From: Planctomycetota bacterium
GTDB taxonomy: Bacteria > Planctomycetota > UBA8742 > UBA2392
DNA: 64,000 bases
Assembly (NCBI GenBank): GCA_020849795.1
Contig: JADZFR010000054.1
Location: 1 to 64,000, forward strand
Direction: 5' to 3'
The position numbers and the translations under genes were made by a program. How positions within the stretch are numbered: position 1 is the stretch's first letter; every line of letters starts with the position of its first letter. The notes beneath the pieces were generated by a model. The model had not been told where the DNA came from. It made no database searches and saw only the letters and a program-made list of their open reading frames with translations. Positions 41,544-51,283 of this stretch are shown piece by piece.

Positions 41544-44500
41544 ATGGCCCAGGGACGCAAAAGCGGTCTGCGCATACTGGTCAGCGGCTTTCTTGGCCGT
41601 TTTGTCCGGCGTGGGTTCTTTCGCATCGTGTTGCTGATGTTCCTGGTGGGCGTGGTGCTGCCATTTGTGGCGCTGCAGGCCATCGCAAACCGTTCCAGCG
41701 CAAACACGTTGCTGGAAGAGGTCGTTTCGCAGGTCTTTGACCTGACTGTTGCCGACGTGATCTGGGACAAGGACCGGACCACGGTCTCGGGCCCCGACCT
41801 CGCGCTTACAGGCAAGATTACTTACCACAATGTCCGCATTCATCGCCGCGCGGGCGCAACGCCGCACCCCGCGCGCCGGCCGCTGGACTATGACTTCGTC
41901 ACGGTTCCGCGTGTCGAGATCTCGTTTGACCTCAAGAAACTGCCGTCGCTGCCAATCACCCGCGTGGAACTGCCCGAGGGTTTGACGCTTTACTTCAACA
42001 TCCACAAGGGTACCTGGATTGACCAAACGCTGTTCAAGCCGGCCGAAGGCGGCGGCGCGCCCCCGGAACTGCCGCAGATCATCTTGCACGGCAAGGCGCA
42101 GGTCTTCGTGCGCGCGGACGGAATCCTGGTCCCGCCTGAGACCCTGCCCGCCGGCCAGGACTGGTACGACTTTACTCTCGAGAACCTCGGGCTGCTGCCC
42201 CACACGCTGGTCCCGGACAGCTATCGCATCAGCGGCAGCGTCTACAGCAAACAGTTCGGGGACTTTGAGCTCGATGGCTCGGTGGCCCGCAATGGCCAGC
42301 GGAATGAAGTTCTTTTCCGTACATACAAGCCGCTGCCGCTTGACCGCACCTATGCGGCGGTGCTTGCGCCGGACGTGCGCCAGACAGTTGAGCAGTTCTC
42401 GATTTCCGCCAAGGCCACGCTCGCGGGCCGGCTTCTGATTGAGTCGGGCAAGGACCTGCGATTCGACGCCGATATCAATGCCTACGACGGTGAAGTCTGT
42501 TTCGTGGGCTTTCCGTTGCGCGTCACCGACGTCAGTGCCGACGTGCAGGTGCGAAACAACAACATCACAGTCGATGCGATTGGCAGGCGCGGCAGCGCGG
42601 ATGTGCGCGTGGTGGCTGACGTGTCGGCCGTTGGCTCTGCCACCGAGACGATCCGGCTGACCGTGAACATTGAAGATCTGCTGGTGGACGAGGAATTCCG
42701 TCTCGCGCTGCTGAACGCCCGGCTGCAACCCGACAACATGGACTACAACACCGGGCTGCCCTATCCAGCCGATGAGTTCGACCCAAAAAAACAAAGCCGT
42801 GTTACCGGCTACCCCGAGTGGCAGGGCCCGACGCCATGGGACGGCGGCCTGCTGTATCCTGATCTGGCAGACGTGTTTCCGTTCATCAGCCGGGCATTCT
42901 GCCCGATCGGGCTTGCGGACTTTGAACTGCGCCTGAACAGCCAGGTCAAGGGTGTTGACCCGGTTACCGGCAAACGACGAATCGACGAGGAGTTGAACTG
43001 GAAAGTTTTCATACGCGATGCGACGGCATGCTTCGTGGGCTTGCCTGAACAGGGCCCGGGCTTTCCCATCCCGTTGCACAACGTTTATGGCGTCGTAGAG
43101 GGAAAGACCGCGCCCAGCCGCGCAGGCACCTACGAAGTGCGCGGGTACACACCCGAAGAACTTGCGCGACTGGCGCCTGATGCCGCCGAGGGTAAGGCAC
43201 TGCAACCGGACGGATTGACGGGCACGCTGGAGAATACCGGAGAGCGTGTATGGGTGCTGGCGACGTTTGTGGATGACCGCTCGCCGGGACGTGAGCCGCG
43301 CTTGACGCTGAAGATCAAGACGGAGGGCGTGGATTTTAACGATCGCATCCAGACCCGATTGCCGCCGAATGTCCGGGACGTGGTGGAACCATTTGCGCCT
43401 GCGGGCAAAGTCGATATCCAGAGTGCCACCCTGACGATTTATCCTGTGGGGAATGACAGCGTCGACTTCAACTTCACACTGGCGGCTCGCAGCGTTGCCG
43501 CGCAGTACCAGTTTCCGGGAGCAGCCGAGCCGGCGCGTTTCCGCGAGGTCGCGGGCACGATCACCGTGCGCAAGCAAAACGATTACGTCGAGCTCTCCAA
43601 CATGCGCGGGACGCTGTCCGACAGCCGCATCCTGATGAGCCTGAAGTATCGTGACGACGGGATACCCGAGTTCTCCATTGAGTCGGAAGACTTTGCCGTC
43701 AAGCCGGAGCTGCAGGCCGTCCTGCCGCCTGGCGTGGCCGAGGTGTTGAAACGCTTCGAACCTCGCGGCTTTGTGCGCATCAAGGTCACCGGTAACCGCG
43801 GCACATCAACTCCGGACTTCATGAAGGCAGACATCACGTTCCTGGCGGGCACCGGTGACCGCAACGGCAGTGTTCGTTTTGACAAGTTTCCATACGTGCT
43901 TACGGACGTTCAGGGACGGCTGTTCGTGACAGTGAAGCCGTCGCTGATCGAAGTCATGATTCGCGACTTCACAGGTGTCGGGGCCGAGAACCGCGAGACC
44001 GGCGAGAAGGCGGCCGTGGAGATCAGCGGCCACGTGCTCGTGCCGTACACCGAGACAACGGAAGGCCCGGAAGAAGTTGAGCCGCCACCCGCCGAAGAAC
44101 TGCCGATTGTCGACATCAGCGTGCGGGCCACGCGCCTGCCCATTGATGCGCAACTGTTGACGGCGCTGACGCCGATTTTCAAGGAAGGCGTTCCGGAAGG
44201 CCAGAAGCCGCGCATGATTGAGTTTGTCGAAGAGCTGAACACCGTCGGCACGGTCGGTGTGAACGGCCGCCTGATCGTTGACGATAATGGCGAGATGGAT
44301 TGGCGCTTCGAGATCAACCTCGAGGGCACGGGCCTGAAGTTCAAGCACTTTCCCCTTCCTGTTGAAGCGCTGTACGGTGCCGTCATCATCGATGGTCGTG
44401 AAGTCCGCATGCGTAACGTCACCGGCCGCGCCGAAACAGGCAGCATGACCCTGCACGAAGCCGGCTACACCGAGGCGGATGGCTGGTGGGTATCGATCAG

Positions 44501-45527
44501 CGCCCGCGAACTGGACTTTACGAACCCGACATTGCGCCGCGCGCTGCCCGAAGCGCTGCGAGATTCTCTGGGAAAGTTGAACCCTGTCGGCATGTTTGAC
44601 GTGGACGTGCATCTCTCGGGCAAAGACGAGTACATGTCGTATCAGCTCTCACTCGATACCCGCAATGTAGCCGTGGACCTTGGTCTGCACTTTGACGACA
44701 TGACGGCGCGATTTGACGTCGAAGGCATGATCGAGGGCGATGTGCGGCGCATGAACGGGTCCGTGTTCATCAAGGAAGTGTTCTTCAAGAAGGCCCGCTT
44801 TGACCGCGTGACAAGCAGCGTGCAGTATTTCGGCGACCGCCTCGAGTTTCCGAACTTGCGTGGCTACTTCTATGACGGGTGGCTGGAGGGGCGCTTCGGC
44901 ATGGAGGGCGACAACTACGCCGGCGAAGTAAGCATCCGCGCCGCCGACCTGAAGCAACTGGGCGAGACAGCATTTCCAGACGCGGGAGAACTGCTAGGCG
45001 CCATGGACGCCGAGGTGCGGTTCTACTCCAAGCCTGACGCCGACGGGCAGATCGGGCGGGGCCGCGTGGATGTGCAGCCATTCAATCGCAGCAGCGACGA
45101 CCCGGCCCGCAATGTGTGTAAACTGGCGCCGGTGCCGCTGTTCAACACGATTGCAGCCGTCACGGGCAGCGAGTCAAACTTTGACGAAGGCCACGTGTTT
45201 TTCTGGCTGGGCGAAGACCGGATCACGATTCGCGAGATGGATTTCGTGTCCGATGGCGCCCGGATCGAGACGTTTGGTGGTGACGACGAAAACTATATCA
45301 TGTATGGCACGGCTCAAATGAGGATGAAGCTGTTCTTCACGCTTGCGCCACGCAGCCCGATTCCGCTGCCGTTGTTGCAGGAGGTGCTCGACCTGCTGAA
45401 GCAGATCCTGTTTCCGCTTTATGTAACCGGCACGCTGAACGAACCCAACGTCGAGCCTTTCAGCCTTAGCGTGCGCGACATCGAACGCGCGCAGGACAGG
45501 TTTCCGCGAAGGCCGGAGGGCGGCTAG
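41544..45527 (+). CDS. AsmA/YhdP-like large inner-membrane protein
   Basis: A 1327-residue protein anchored by one N-terminal helix (about 23-45, RGFFRIVLLMFLVGVVLPF), with the rest in the periplasm. It is built of many beta-strand repeats; the end (about 1140-1327: VSIRAADLKQLGE, a DG-rich stretch near 1180, VPLFNTIAAVTG, YIMYGTAQM, FPLYVTGTLNEPNV) matches the AsmA-like C-terminal module of YhdP, TamB and AsmA. These proteins are thought to form hydrophobic grooves that carry lipids between the membranes. It lies 46 bp after the barrel-like gene and 43 bp before rsmD. The central part is poorly conserved, so the exact group (AsmA, YhdP or other) stays open. Confidence 0.8.
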   Translation: MAQGRKSGLRILVSGFLGRFVRRGFFRIVLLMFLVGVVLPFVALQAIANRSSANTLLEEVVSQVFDLTVADVIWDKDRTTVSGPDLALTGKITYHNVRIHRRAGATPHPARRPLDYDFVTVPRVEISFDLKKLPSLPITRVELPEGLTLYFNIHKGTWIDQTLFKPAEGGGAPPELPQIILHGKAQVFVRADGILVPPETLPAGQDWYDFTLENLGLLPHTLVPDSYRISGSVYSKQFGDFELDGSVARNGQRNEVLFRTYKPLPLDRTYAAVLAPDVRQTVEQFSISAKATLAGRLLIESGKDLRFDADINAYDGEVCFVGFPLRVTDVSADVQVRNNNITVDAIGRRGSADVRVVADVSAVGSATETIRLTVNIEDLLVDEEFRLALLNARLQPDNMDYNTGLPYPADEFDPKKQSRVTGYPEWQGPTPWDGGLLYPDLADVFPFISRAFCPIGLADFELRLNSQVKGVDPVTGKRRIDEELNWKVFIRDATACFVGLPEQGPGFPIPLHNVYGVVEGKTAPSRAGTYEVRGYTPEELARLAPDAAEGKALQPDGLTGTLENTGERVWVLATFVDDRSPGREPRLTLKIKTEGVDFNDRIQTRLPPNVRDVVEPFAPAGKVDIQSATLTIYPVGNDSVDFNFTLAARSVAAQYQFPGAAEPARFREVAGTITVRKQNDYVELSNMRGTLSDSRILMSLKYRDDGIPEFSIESEDFAVKPELQAVLPPGVAEVLKRFEPRGFVRIKVTGNRGTSTPDFMKADITFLAGTGDRNGSVRFDKFPYVLTDVQGRLFVTVKPSLIEVMIRDFTGVGAENRETGEKAAVEISGHVLVPYTETTEGPEEVEPPPAEELPIVDISVRATRLPIDAQLLTALTPIFKEGVPEGQKPRMIEFVEELNTVGTVGVNGRLIVDDNGEMDWRFEINLEGTGLKFKHFPLPVEALYGAVIIDGREVRMRNVTGRAETGSMTLHEAGYTEADGWWVSISARELDFTNPTLRRALPEALRDSLGKLNPVGMFDVDVHLSGKDEYMSYQLSLDTRNVAVDLGLHFDDMTARFDVEGMIEGDVRRMNGSVFIKEVFFKKARFDRVTSSVQYFGDRLEFPNLRGYFYDGWLEGRFGMEGDNYAGEVSIRAADLKQLGETAFPDAGELLGAMDAEVRFYSKPDADGQIGRGRVDVQPFNRSSDDPARNVCKLAPVPLFNTIAAVTGSESNFDEGHVFFWLGEDRITIREMDFVSDGARIETFGGDDENYIMYGTAQMRMKLFFTLAPRSPIPLPLLQEVLDLLKQILFPLYVTGTLNEPNVEPFSLSVRDIERAQDRFPRRPEGG

Positions 45528-45570
45528 CCGTTCCGACTTCTGCCGCTCACACGTGCAACCCTGCAACCCG

Positions 45571-46191
45571 ATGCCGAGGCGCCGACCAAAACCCCAACCT
45601 GACGAAACGGCCGGCACTGTCCGCATCAACAGCGGCGAGTTTCGCGGCCGCGAGATTGAGTGCCCGCAGACGGGTGACGTGCGCCCGATGCTTTCGCGCA
45701 CACGCATGGCGCTGTTCAACGTGCTCGGCGACGACCTGCATGACGCAGTGGTCTGGGACTGCTTTGCCGGCAGCGGCTTGCTGGGCATTGAGGCGGTCAG
45801 TCGCGGTGCCAGCTACTGCGTTTTCGTTGAGCGAGCGGCCGTGCATGCCCGAGTCGTGCAGAACAACCTGGCGATACTCAACCTGCTTGAGCGCAGCATG
45901 CTGATCCGGGGTAGCGTGTTTGACCTGATCAAGCCGGGAGCACCGCCGCTTCCGCACACTCCCGCCGATATTCTGCTGCTCGACCCACCGCATGCCATGA
46001 TTGCCGAGCGACCGGGCTTGTTCTGGCCATGGCTGGAAGTTCTGCACGAGACTCCCCTTGCCGCGCGCGGAACCCTTGCGTGCATCGGGCACCCGGCTGA
46101 ACTGACGGTGCCCGGGCAGGTGGGAGCGTTTCGTGTCGCGGACACCCGCAGCTACGGAACGGTGGCCTTCACGATTCTGGCCTGCCACTGA
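45571..46191 (+). CDS. rsmD: 16S rRNA (guanine-N2)-methyltransferase RsmD
   Basis: A 206-residue SAM methyltransferase that modifies G966 in helix 31 of 16S rRNA. The N-terminal strand RINSGEFRGREIECP, the P-M-L-S-R-T-R-M-A-L-F-N-V-L substrate loop, the SAM motif DCFAGSGLLGIEAVSRGA (about 63-80) and L-L-D-P-P-H (family D-P-P-Y/F) are present. The catalytic tetrad thus ends in His instead of Tyr or Phe. The start is ATG 45571; an upstream GTG adds six residues. It sits between the AsmA-like gene and rlmN in a plus-strand run. Confidence 0.9.
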   Translation: MPRRRPKPQPDETAGTVRINSGEFRGREIECPQTGDVRPMLSRTRMALFNVLGDDLHDAVVWDCFAGSGLLGIEAVSRGASYCVFVERAAVHARVVQNNLAILNLLERSMLIRGSVFDLIKPGAPPLPHTPADILLLDPPHAMIAERPGLFWPWLEVLHETPLAARGTLACIGHPAELTVPGQVGAFRVADTRSYGTVAFTILACH

Positions 46192-46230
46192 GCCCTTACG
46201 CATGGCCCTGTGGCCGATACGATGCACCCT

Positions 46231-47295
46231 ATGACAGACGCCGCGACAAGCCAGGTATCGCTGATCGGCATGGATCATGGGCAACTCAAGGAAGCCGTGG
46301 TCGCCGCGGGCGGAAAGGCGTTTGCCGGCAACCAGCTCGCGCAGTGGCTGTACGGGAAGCGTGTCACAGACTTCAGCGAAATGAGCAACCTGGGCAAAGA
46401 TCTGCGCGCGCAACTGGCCACGCGATTCAGTCTGATGACGAGCACAGTGGTTGCCCGCGAAGAGTCCGGCGAAGGTACGACCAAACTTGGCATCAGGCTT
46501 CACGATGGGCTGATCATCGAATCGGTACTCATGCGCGAGGGCGAGCGTTTGACGGCCTGCATCTCGACGCAGGCTGGTTGCGCGATGGGTTGCCGGTTCT
46601 GCGCTTCAGGCCAGTTGGGTCTGAAACGGCACCTGACGAGCGGCGAAATCCTGGAACAGTTCTTTCACCTGGCCGCCGTAATACGTCAGGAGACCCCCGA
46701 CGGCTGGCTGACAAACGTGGTCGTGATGGGCATGGGCGAGCCGTTGCACAACTTTGACGGCTTGATGGGCGCACTGACTATCCTGAACGCCGACTGGGGT
46801 TTTCGTTTCGGCGCGCGCAGGGTTACGGTCAGCAGTGTGGGTCTGCCCGATCGCATTCGCCAGTTGGCCGAACAGGGCTACCAGTTCAACCTGGCGATCA
46901 GTCTGCATGCCACGACCGACGAGCAGCGAACGGCACTGATTCCCACCAACGTGGCCAGCGGCCTCAAGAAGATCCTGGAAGCCGCCAGGTACTATTTCGA
47001 AACTACGAATCGCGAAGTGACGTTCGAGTACACGCTGGTGGGCGCGGCAAACGACACCGAAGGCGACGCGCACAGGCTGGCGGCTTTGCTGTTCGATTTT
47101 CCGCGCGCCAACGTGAACCTGATTCCGATGAACCCGGTCGAAGGCAGCGGACTGAAAGAGCCGACGGACGAGAGCGTCGATCAGTTCGCCGCGATTCTGC
47201 AGGATGCGGGTGTCAACGTGCACGTTCGCCGAAAGCGAGGTCGAAGGGTGCAGGCAGCCTGCGGGCAGCTGAGGTTGAGGCTGGAGGCGAAGTAG
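46231..47295 (+). CDS. rlmN: 23S rRNA/tRNA (adenine C2)-methyltransferase RlmN
   Basis: A 354-residue radical-SAM enzyme that methylates A2503 of 23S rRNA and A37 of tRNAs. The [4Fe-4S] motif C-A-M-G-C-R-F-C (C117, C121, C124) is present, as are the N-terminal helix block FAGNQLAQWLYGKRV, MGMGEPLHNF and the late cysteine in QAACGQL, which forms the covalent adduct. All catalytic cysteines are kept. I start at ATG 46231, giving MTDAATSQVSL-; a longer GTG start at 46210 is also possible. It starts 39 bp after rsmD, another rRNA methyltransferase. Confidence 0.93.
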   Translation: MTDAATSQVSLIGMDHGQLKEAVVAAGGKAFAGNQLAQWLYGKRVTDFSEMSNLGKDLRAQLATRFSLMTSTVVAREESGEGTTKLGIRLHDGLIIESVLMREGERLTACISTQAGCAMGCRFCASGQLGLKRHLTSGEILEQFFHLAAVIRQETPDGWLTNVVVMGMGEPLHNFDGLMGALTILNADWGFRFGARRVTVSSVGLPDRIRQLAEQGYQFNLAISLHATTDEQRTALIPTNVASGLKKILEAARYYFETTNREVTFEYTLVGAANDTEGDAHRLAALLFDFPRANVNLIPMNPVEGSGLKEPTDESVDQFAAILQDAGVNVHVRRKRGRRVQAACGQLRLRLEAK

Positions 47296-47373
47296 GGAGG
47301 CTTCACGGGTCAGCTCTAAACGGTCTGCGTGAGCTTGCGAACCCAGTGCGCAGAGCCCGGAGTCCAGAACGCG

Positions 47374-48258
47374 ATGTCCAAAGTGTCCGACATCTTTACA
47401 GGCGCGTTGCTTGAGTCGCTTACGCGATTTGAGCTCACGGTGCGCACGTTGACATCTTCGGGTATTCGTGGCGAGCGGCGCTCACGGCGCAAGGGCGGCG
47501 GCACCGAATACGCCGATCATCGCGAGTACACCCACGGCGATGACTTGCGGCGCCTGGACTGGCACGCGCTGGCGCGGCTGGACCAGATGCTGATTCGCCT
47601 TTACGCCGCTGAGGAAACGCTGCCGCTAGAGGTTGTGATCGATACCAGTGCCAGCATGGACTTCGGTGACCCGACAAAGTACGTGACGGCAGCGCGCATC
47701 GGTTGCGTACTGGCGCAGATATCACTGTTGCACGCCACGCCCGTCATGTGGCGCTTTGCCGGCGGCAAGTCGCTTGAGCCCGTTCGCCTTTCTGCGCGCA
47801 ACGACATCGGGCGTGTTTTGCGCGTGCTGGATGACCTGCAACCGGATGGTGCCTGCGCCCTCGGCGAGACATTGCGCCGCAGCGCATTGCACGGTCCGCG
47901 CAAACGCTCGCTGGTGATCCTGACCGACGGCTACGACCGCGTCGAGTTGCAGCCGGCGATCCGCGCGTGCCGCGCAGCGGGCACAGAGGTGTACCTGATG
48001 CTCGTGCTTTCGCCCGAAGAGGTTGACCCCGGCATGCGGGGCGAGTTCACATTCATCGATGCCGAGTCGGGCGGCGAAAGCGGGATCGTTCTTGACGGGT
48101 CAACACTAAAGCGGTACCGCAAGATGCTCGCCGAGTTCCGGCAGGAGTGGCACGAGTTCAGCCGCGCAACCGGCACCATCTGCATGGAATTCAGCAGCGC
48201 CCAGGAAATCGGCCCGGAACTGTTTCGGTCACTTGCCGAAGGCGGCTTGATCTCGTGA
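47374..48258 (+). CDS. DUF58 family protein (VWA-like)
   Basis: A 294-residue protein. The DUF58 signature is visible as G-G-G-T-E-Y-A-D-H-R-E-Y-T-H-G-D-D, then R-R-L-D-W-H, and the VWA-type metal site D-T-S-A-S-M-D-F. DUF58 proteins are usually beside a MoxR AAA ATPase, often with transglutaminase-like and BatA/B partners, and help modify or assemble membrane proteins. Here no MoxR or Bat gene is adjacent: rlmN is on the left and argG converges on the right. The protein has no transmembrane helix. The ATG at 47374 is chosen because the next upstream start (GTG 47329) adds an unrelated tail. Confidence 0.88.
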   Translation: MSKVSDIFTGALLESLTRFELTVRTLTSSGIRGERRSRRKGGGTEYADHREYTHGDDLRRLDWHALARLDQMLIRLYAAEETLPLEVVIDTSASMDFGDPTKYVTAARIGCVLAQISLLHATPVMWRFAGGKSLEPVRLSARNDIGRVLRVLDDLQPDGACALGETLRRSALHGPRKRSLVILTDGYDRVELQPAIRACRAAGTEVYLMLVLSPEEVDPGMRGEFTFIDAESGGESGIVLDGSTLKRYRKMLAEFRQEWHEFSRATGTICMEFSSAQEIGPELFRSLAEGGLIS

Positions 48259-48260
48259 CG

Positions 48261-49460
48261 CTAGAGTTTCGGACGCTGCTTGAACGCATGCGTCAGCTGG
48301 TTCAGGCGGCGCAATTCCAGGTAACCCGCGACGCTGGCCGCCGGGATTCCGCCCTGCATATGGCGGCGTGACGCAGCGCTGTCATAAATGCTGAACTCGC
48401 TGTGCCGCGAAAGCACGCGCGCCGCACCCTTGAACAACTGAATCCTGACGGTGCCGGAGACGTACTCTTGCGTTTCGCGAAAGAACGCATCCAGCCCCTC
48501 GCGCAGCTTGGTGAACCACTGGCTGTCATAAATCAACTTCGCGTACCGTGCACTGAGCAGCGGCTTCAGCTCCATAGTTTCCGCGTCCAGAGTCAGGGTT
48601 TCAAGCTCGTCGTGGGCGAGATGCAGCACATGGGCCGCCGGCGCTTCGTAAACTTCGCGGCTCTTGAAGCCCAGAATGCGGTCCTCAATCGTGTCCACGC
48701 GCCCCACGCCATGGCGTGCAGCAATGGTCTGCAACTCTTCGACCAGTTCTACAGCCTGGTACTTTTTGCCGTTGAGGCCCACGGGCTCGCCCTGGTGAAA
48801 TCGAATTTCGATTTCCTCTGGCTCGTCCGGCGCTTTCACCGGGTCTGCGGTGATCTGGTAGACATACTCCGGCGCGGGCACGTTGGGGTCTTCCAGTTCG
48901 CCGGCACTGCTGCGTACGCCCCATAAATTGCGGTCGCTGGAATAGTTGCGCTCGGCGCCGGCACCCTGCGGCAAGCGGTTCTGCTGCAGATAGCCGATGA
49001 CCTGCTCTCGTGTGTTCAGGTCCCATTCGCGCATGGGTGCAATGCACTCAAGTTCAGGGTCAAGGGCCGCCACCGCGCATTCGAATCGAAACTGGTCGTT
49101 GCCCTTGGGGGGTGCTCCGTGCGCCACAAAGCGCGCACCCTCTTCGCGGGCCAGCGTCACCATCTCGGTCGCGATCAGGGGGCGCGACAGCGCAGCCGAC
49201 AGGTAGTAGGCGCTTTCATAGCGGGCACCGGCCTTCAGCGCCTTGAAGCAGTACTGTTTGATGAACGTGCGACGGCGGTCGATGGCGTGGACGGCGTCGG
49301 CGCCGGCCTCGATCGCGCGCTGGCCGACCTCGTCAAAGTCGCCGCCCTGGCCGATGTTCAGCGACAGCGCCACCACCTTCAAGCCGCGTACGCGCTTGAG
49401 CCAGTGAAGTGCGGCGGTAGTGTCTAACCCGCCGGAGTAGGCCATGACGACCTTTTCCAT
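48261..49460 (-). CDS. argG: Argininosuccinate synthase
   Basis: A 399-residue enzyme that joins citrulline and aspartate, using ATP, in arginine synthesis. The N-terminal ATP pyrophosphatase loop A-Y-S-G-G-L-D-T-T (7-15), the aspartate-binding region S-S-D-R-N-L-W-G and the citrulline-binding E-Y-V-Y-Q-I-T-x-D-P are visible. Length is normal. The gene converges with the DUF58 gene, separated by 2 bp. No other arg gene is in the window. No ARG box can be pointed out with confidence. Confidence 0.95.
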   Translation of the reverse strand: MEKVVMAYSGGLDTTAALHWLKRVRGLKVVALSLNIGQGGDFDEVGQRAIEAGADAVHAIDRRRTFIKQYCFKALKAGARYESAYYLSAALSRPLIATEMVTLAREEGARFVAHGAPPKGNDQFRFECAVAALDPELECIAPMREWDLNTREQVIGYLQQNRLPQGAGAERNYSSDRNLWGVRSSAGELEDPNVPAPEYVYQITADPVKAPDEPEEIEIRFHQGEPVGLNGKKYQAVELVEELQTIAARHGVGRVDTIEDRILGFKSREVYEAPAAHVLHLAHDELETLTLDAETMELKPLLSARYAKLIYDSQWFTKLREGLDAFFRETQEYVSGTVRIQLFKGAARVLSRHSEFSIYDSAASRRHMQGGIPAASVAGYLELRRLNQLTHAFKQRPKL

Positions 49461-49501
49461 GGGCGTGAAGATAGCAGGCTGTGCGTGGGGGTCAAACCGG
49501 G

Positions 49502-51139
49502 CTAACGGCCAGTCGATTCACCGGCGCCGGCAGTTCGCCGCAGCCACATCTCGCATTGCGAAATGCGCTGGCGCGCGAGGTTGCGCCGGCCAAGGTCTTC
49601 GGTGATCGAGCTGTCTTTGAGGAAGGCTTCGTACGAGAACTTTGCGTCTTCCCAGCGCGAATCGTTGTAATAAGCCGTTGCCTTGATCAGGTGATGCACC
49701 GGATCGTTCGGGCGCAGGCTCTTCAGGTCCTCGGCAAAGCGTACGGCAAGCTGCGTGTCGCGGTTCTGGAACAGCGGCTCAATGCACAGTACGGCCGCTT
49801 CGAGAATCATGCTGGCACGCATGTTTCGTTCTTCGATGATCAGTTCTTCCATCGTTGCCCGGTAGCGCGCGACGAGGTCTACCAGGAAGGGGTTGCTGTT
49901 CTCGTCGTTGAAGTCCGTTTCATCTTTGCGCGTGATGCGCAGCTTCTCAAATTCCTGGTGGCGGCGTACGAAGCTCTTGGTGTACGCCAGCGCGTCGCGG
50001 TAGTTGCGCTTGGACTCTTCTTTCTCCCAGGACTGGAATGCGTCCGAAACGAAAATCCGGCGTGCTTCGCCGTCCACGTTTTCCCACTTGGTGCCGGCCT
50101 TGATGGCCTGCAACTTGGTCTGCTCTATGGCCGTGTCCAGAAAGAACGCGCCGAAGCTTTGGTACACGAACACAAGGTCGCGCTGCGCCCAGAAGTAGTC
50201 CGGACGCTCTTTGGTGAGCGCCAGGAACCCGTCGCGCGCCACCTGTAACCTGCTCAGCGCCTCAATGCGCCAGTACTTGCGCACTTGGTCCCAACTGTCG
50301 GTTACCGCCAGCAAGTCCTTGTCGATGCCAATCGCGATATCTTTGTCCATCCGGTTGGCGCGCAAACCACTGTCCAGCGAGGCGCCGACATCCAGCAGTT
50401 TCAGCGACTCTTCGCCTTCGCTCAGCTTGCCGAGCCACGGCGCGTTCTTCTCGCGATCTTCGTTGAACATCTTCGAGCGCGAGACGTCCTTGAACACATA
50501 GTGCAGCGCCAGCAGTTTGTCGCGGTTGGTGGTGAAAGTCCGGAACTTGCGTGCGGCTTCGCGCAACAGCTCGGCGCCTTCGGCCTCAGTGGGCGCCAGC
50601 GCCGCCTTGCGCACATCTTCACGAACACTGTGCAGGCTGATCGTGCCCTGGCCCAACGAATCAGCCTTCATCACCATGTCGGTGTGCAGCCGGAAACTGG
50701 CCAGCGAAATGCCAAGCCGCGCCCGGAAGTCGCGCTCGAGAAGAGCCAGCACTTTCTTGAACTTGGTCAGCGCGCCTTCAAGCTTGCCGTGATCCTTGAC
50801 GAAATAGTCTTCAATGCGGTTGATCTGCAGCAACACGTAGGCCTGGATGTTGATGGCAATAGCCAGGTCTTCGACAGGGTACTCATACTCAATAATCAGC
50901 CGTTCGGCGGTCTCGGCCCAACGCATGGCGACGACGTAGTGCCCGTCGTCGTAGGACTGCTTGGCTTCTTGCAGCGCATTGGCGATACGAATCGACGGCT
51001 CAGTCACCGGGCTTTCGCCGTTGTCCGGGTCCAGCGGGTTGACGCGCAGGTCGGCGGCTTCGGACTCGGTGGAGGTCGAGCAGGCGGCCAACATCAGGCC
51101 TAGAAAAATCGCAGCCAGTACGGCGTGAAAGTTGCGCAT
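49502..51139 (-). CDS. TPR-like lipoprotein
   Basis: A 545-residue protein with a lipobox (L-A-A-C20) after a basic hydrophobic start, so it should be lipidated. The mature chain is almost entirely helical with TPR-like units (QEAKQSYDDGHYVVAMRWAE near 58-77, YWRIEALSRLQVARDGFLAL near 285, IKATAYYNDSRWEDAKFSYE near 490-510). It ends in a short Gly/Arg tail. Proteins of this kind act as periplasmic or outer-membrane scaffolds, for example in export. The start is ATG 51139 or 51145. It diverges from the next lipoprotein gene by about 140 bp. Confidence 0.75.
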   Translation of the reverse strand: MRNFHAVLAAIFLGLMLAACSTSTESEAADLRVNPLDPDNGESPVTEPSIRIANALQEAKQSYDDGHYVVAMRWAETAERLIIEYEYPVEDLAIAINIQAYVLLQINRIEDYFVKDHGKLEGALTKFKKVLALLERDFRARLGISLASFRLHTDMVMKADSLGQGTISLHSVREDVRKAALAPTEAEGAELLREAARKFRTFTTNRDKLLALHYVFKDVSRSKMFNEDREKNAPWLGKLSEGEESLKLLDVGASLDSGLRANRMDKDIAIGIDKDLLAVTDSWDQVRKYWRIEALSRLQVARDGFLALTKERPDYFWAQRDLVFVYQSFGAFFLDTAIEQTKLQAIKAGTKWENVDGEARRIFVSDAFQSWEKEESKRNYRDALAYTKSFVRRHQEFEKLRITRKDETDFNDENSNPFLVDLVARYRATMEELIIEERNMRASMILEAAVLCIEPLFQNRDTQLAVRFAEDLKSLRPNDPVHHLIKATAYYNDSRWEDAKFSYEAFLKDSSITEDLGRRNLARQRISQCEMWLRRTAGAGESTGR

Positions 51140-51283
51140 GGGCATATTCAATGCGGGGCGACTGCGGGGTCAAAGCGTCAATATAGGGCCCGGGAGTGTC
51201 GGTTTCTAGCCTAAAGCACGTTGACTACAGGTTCGGAACCGCTTACCCTGAACTCTCCCCCGGCAGACCCCTCGGCATTGAAC

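Noticed and set aside
41532..43577. 681-codon open frame opposite the AsmA-like gene
   Set aside because: No domain and no start signals; the plus-strand protein has a clear membrane anchor and AsmA C-terminus.
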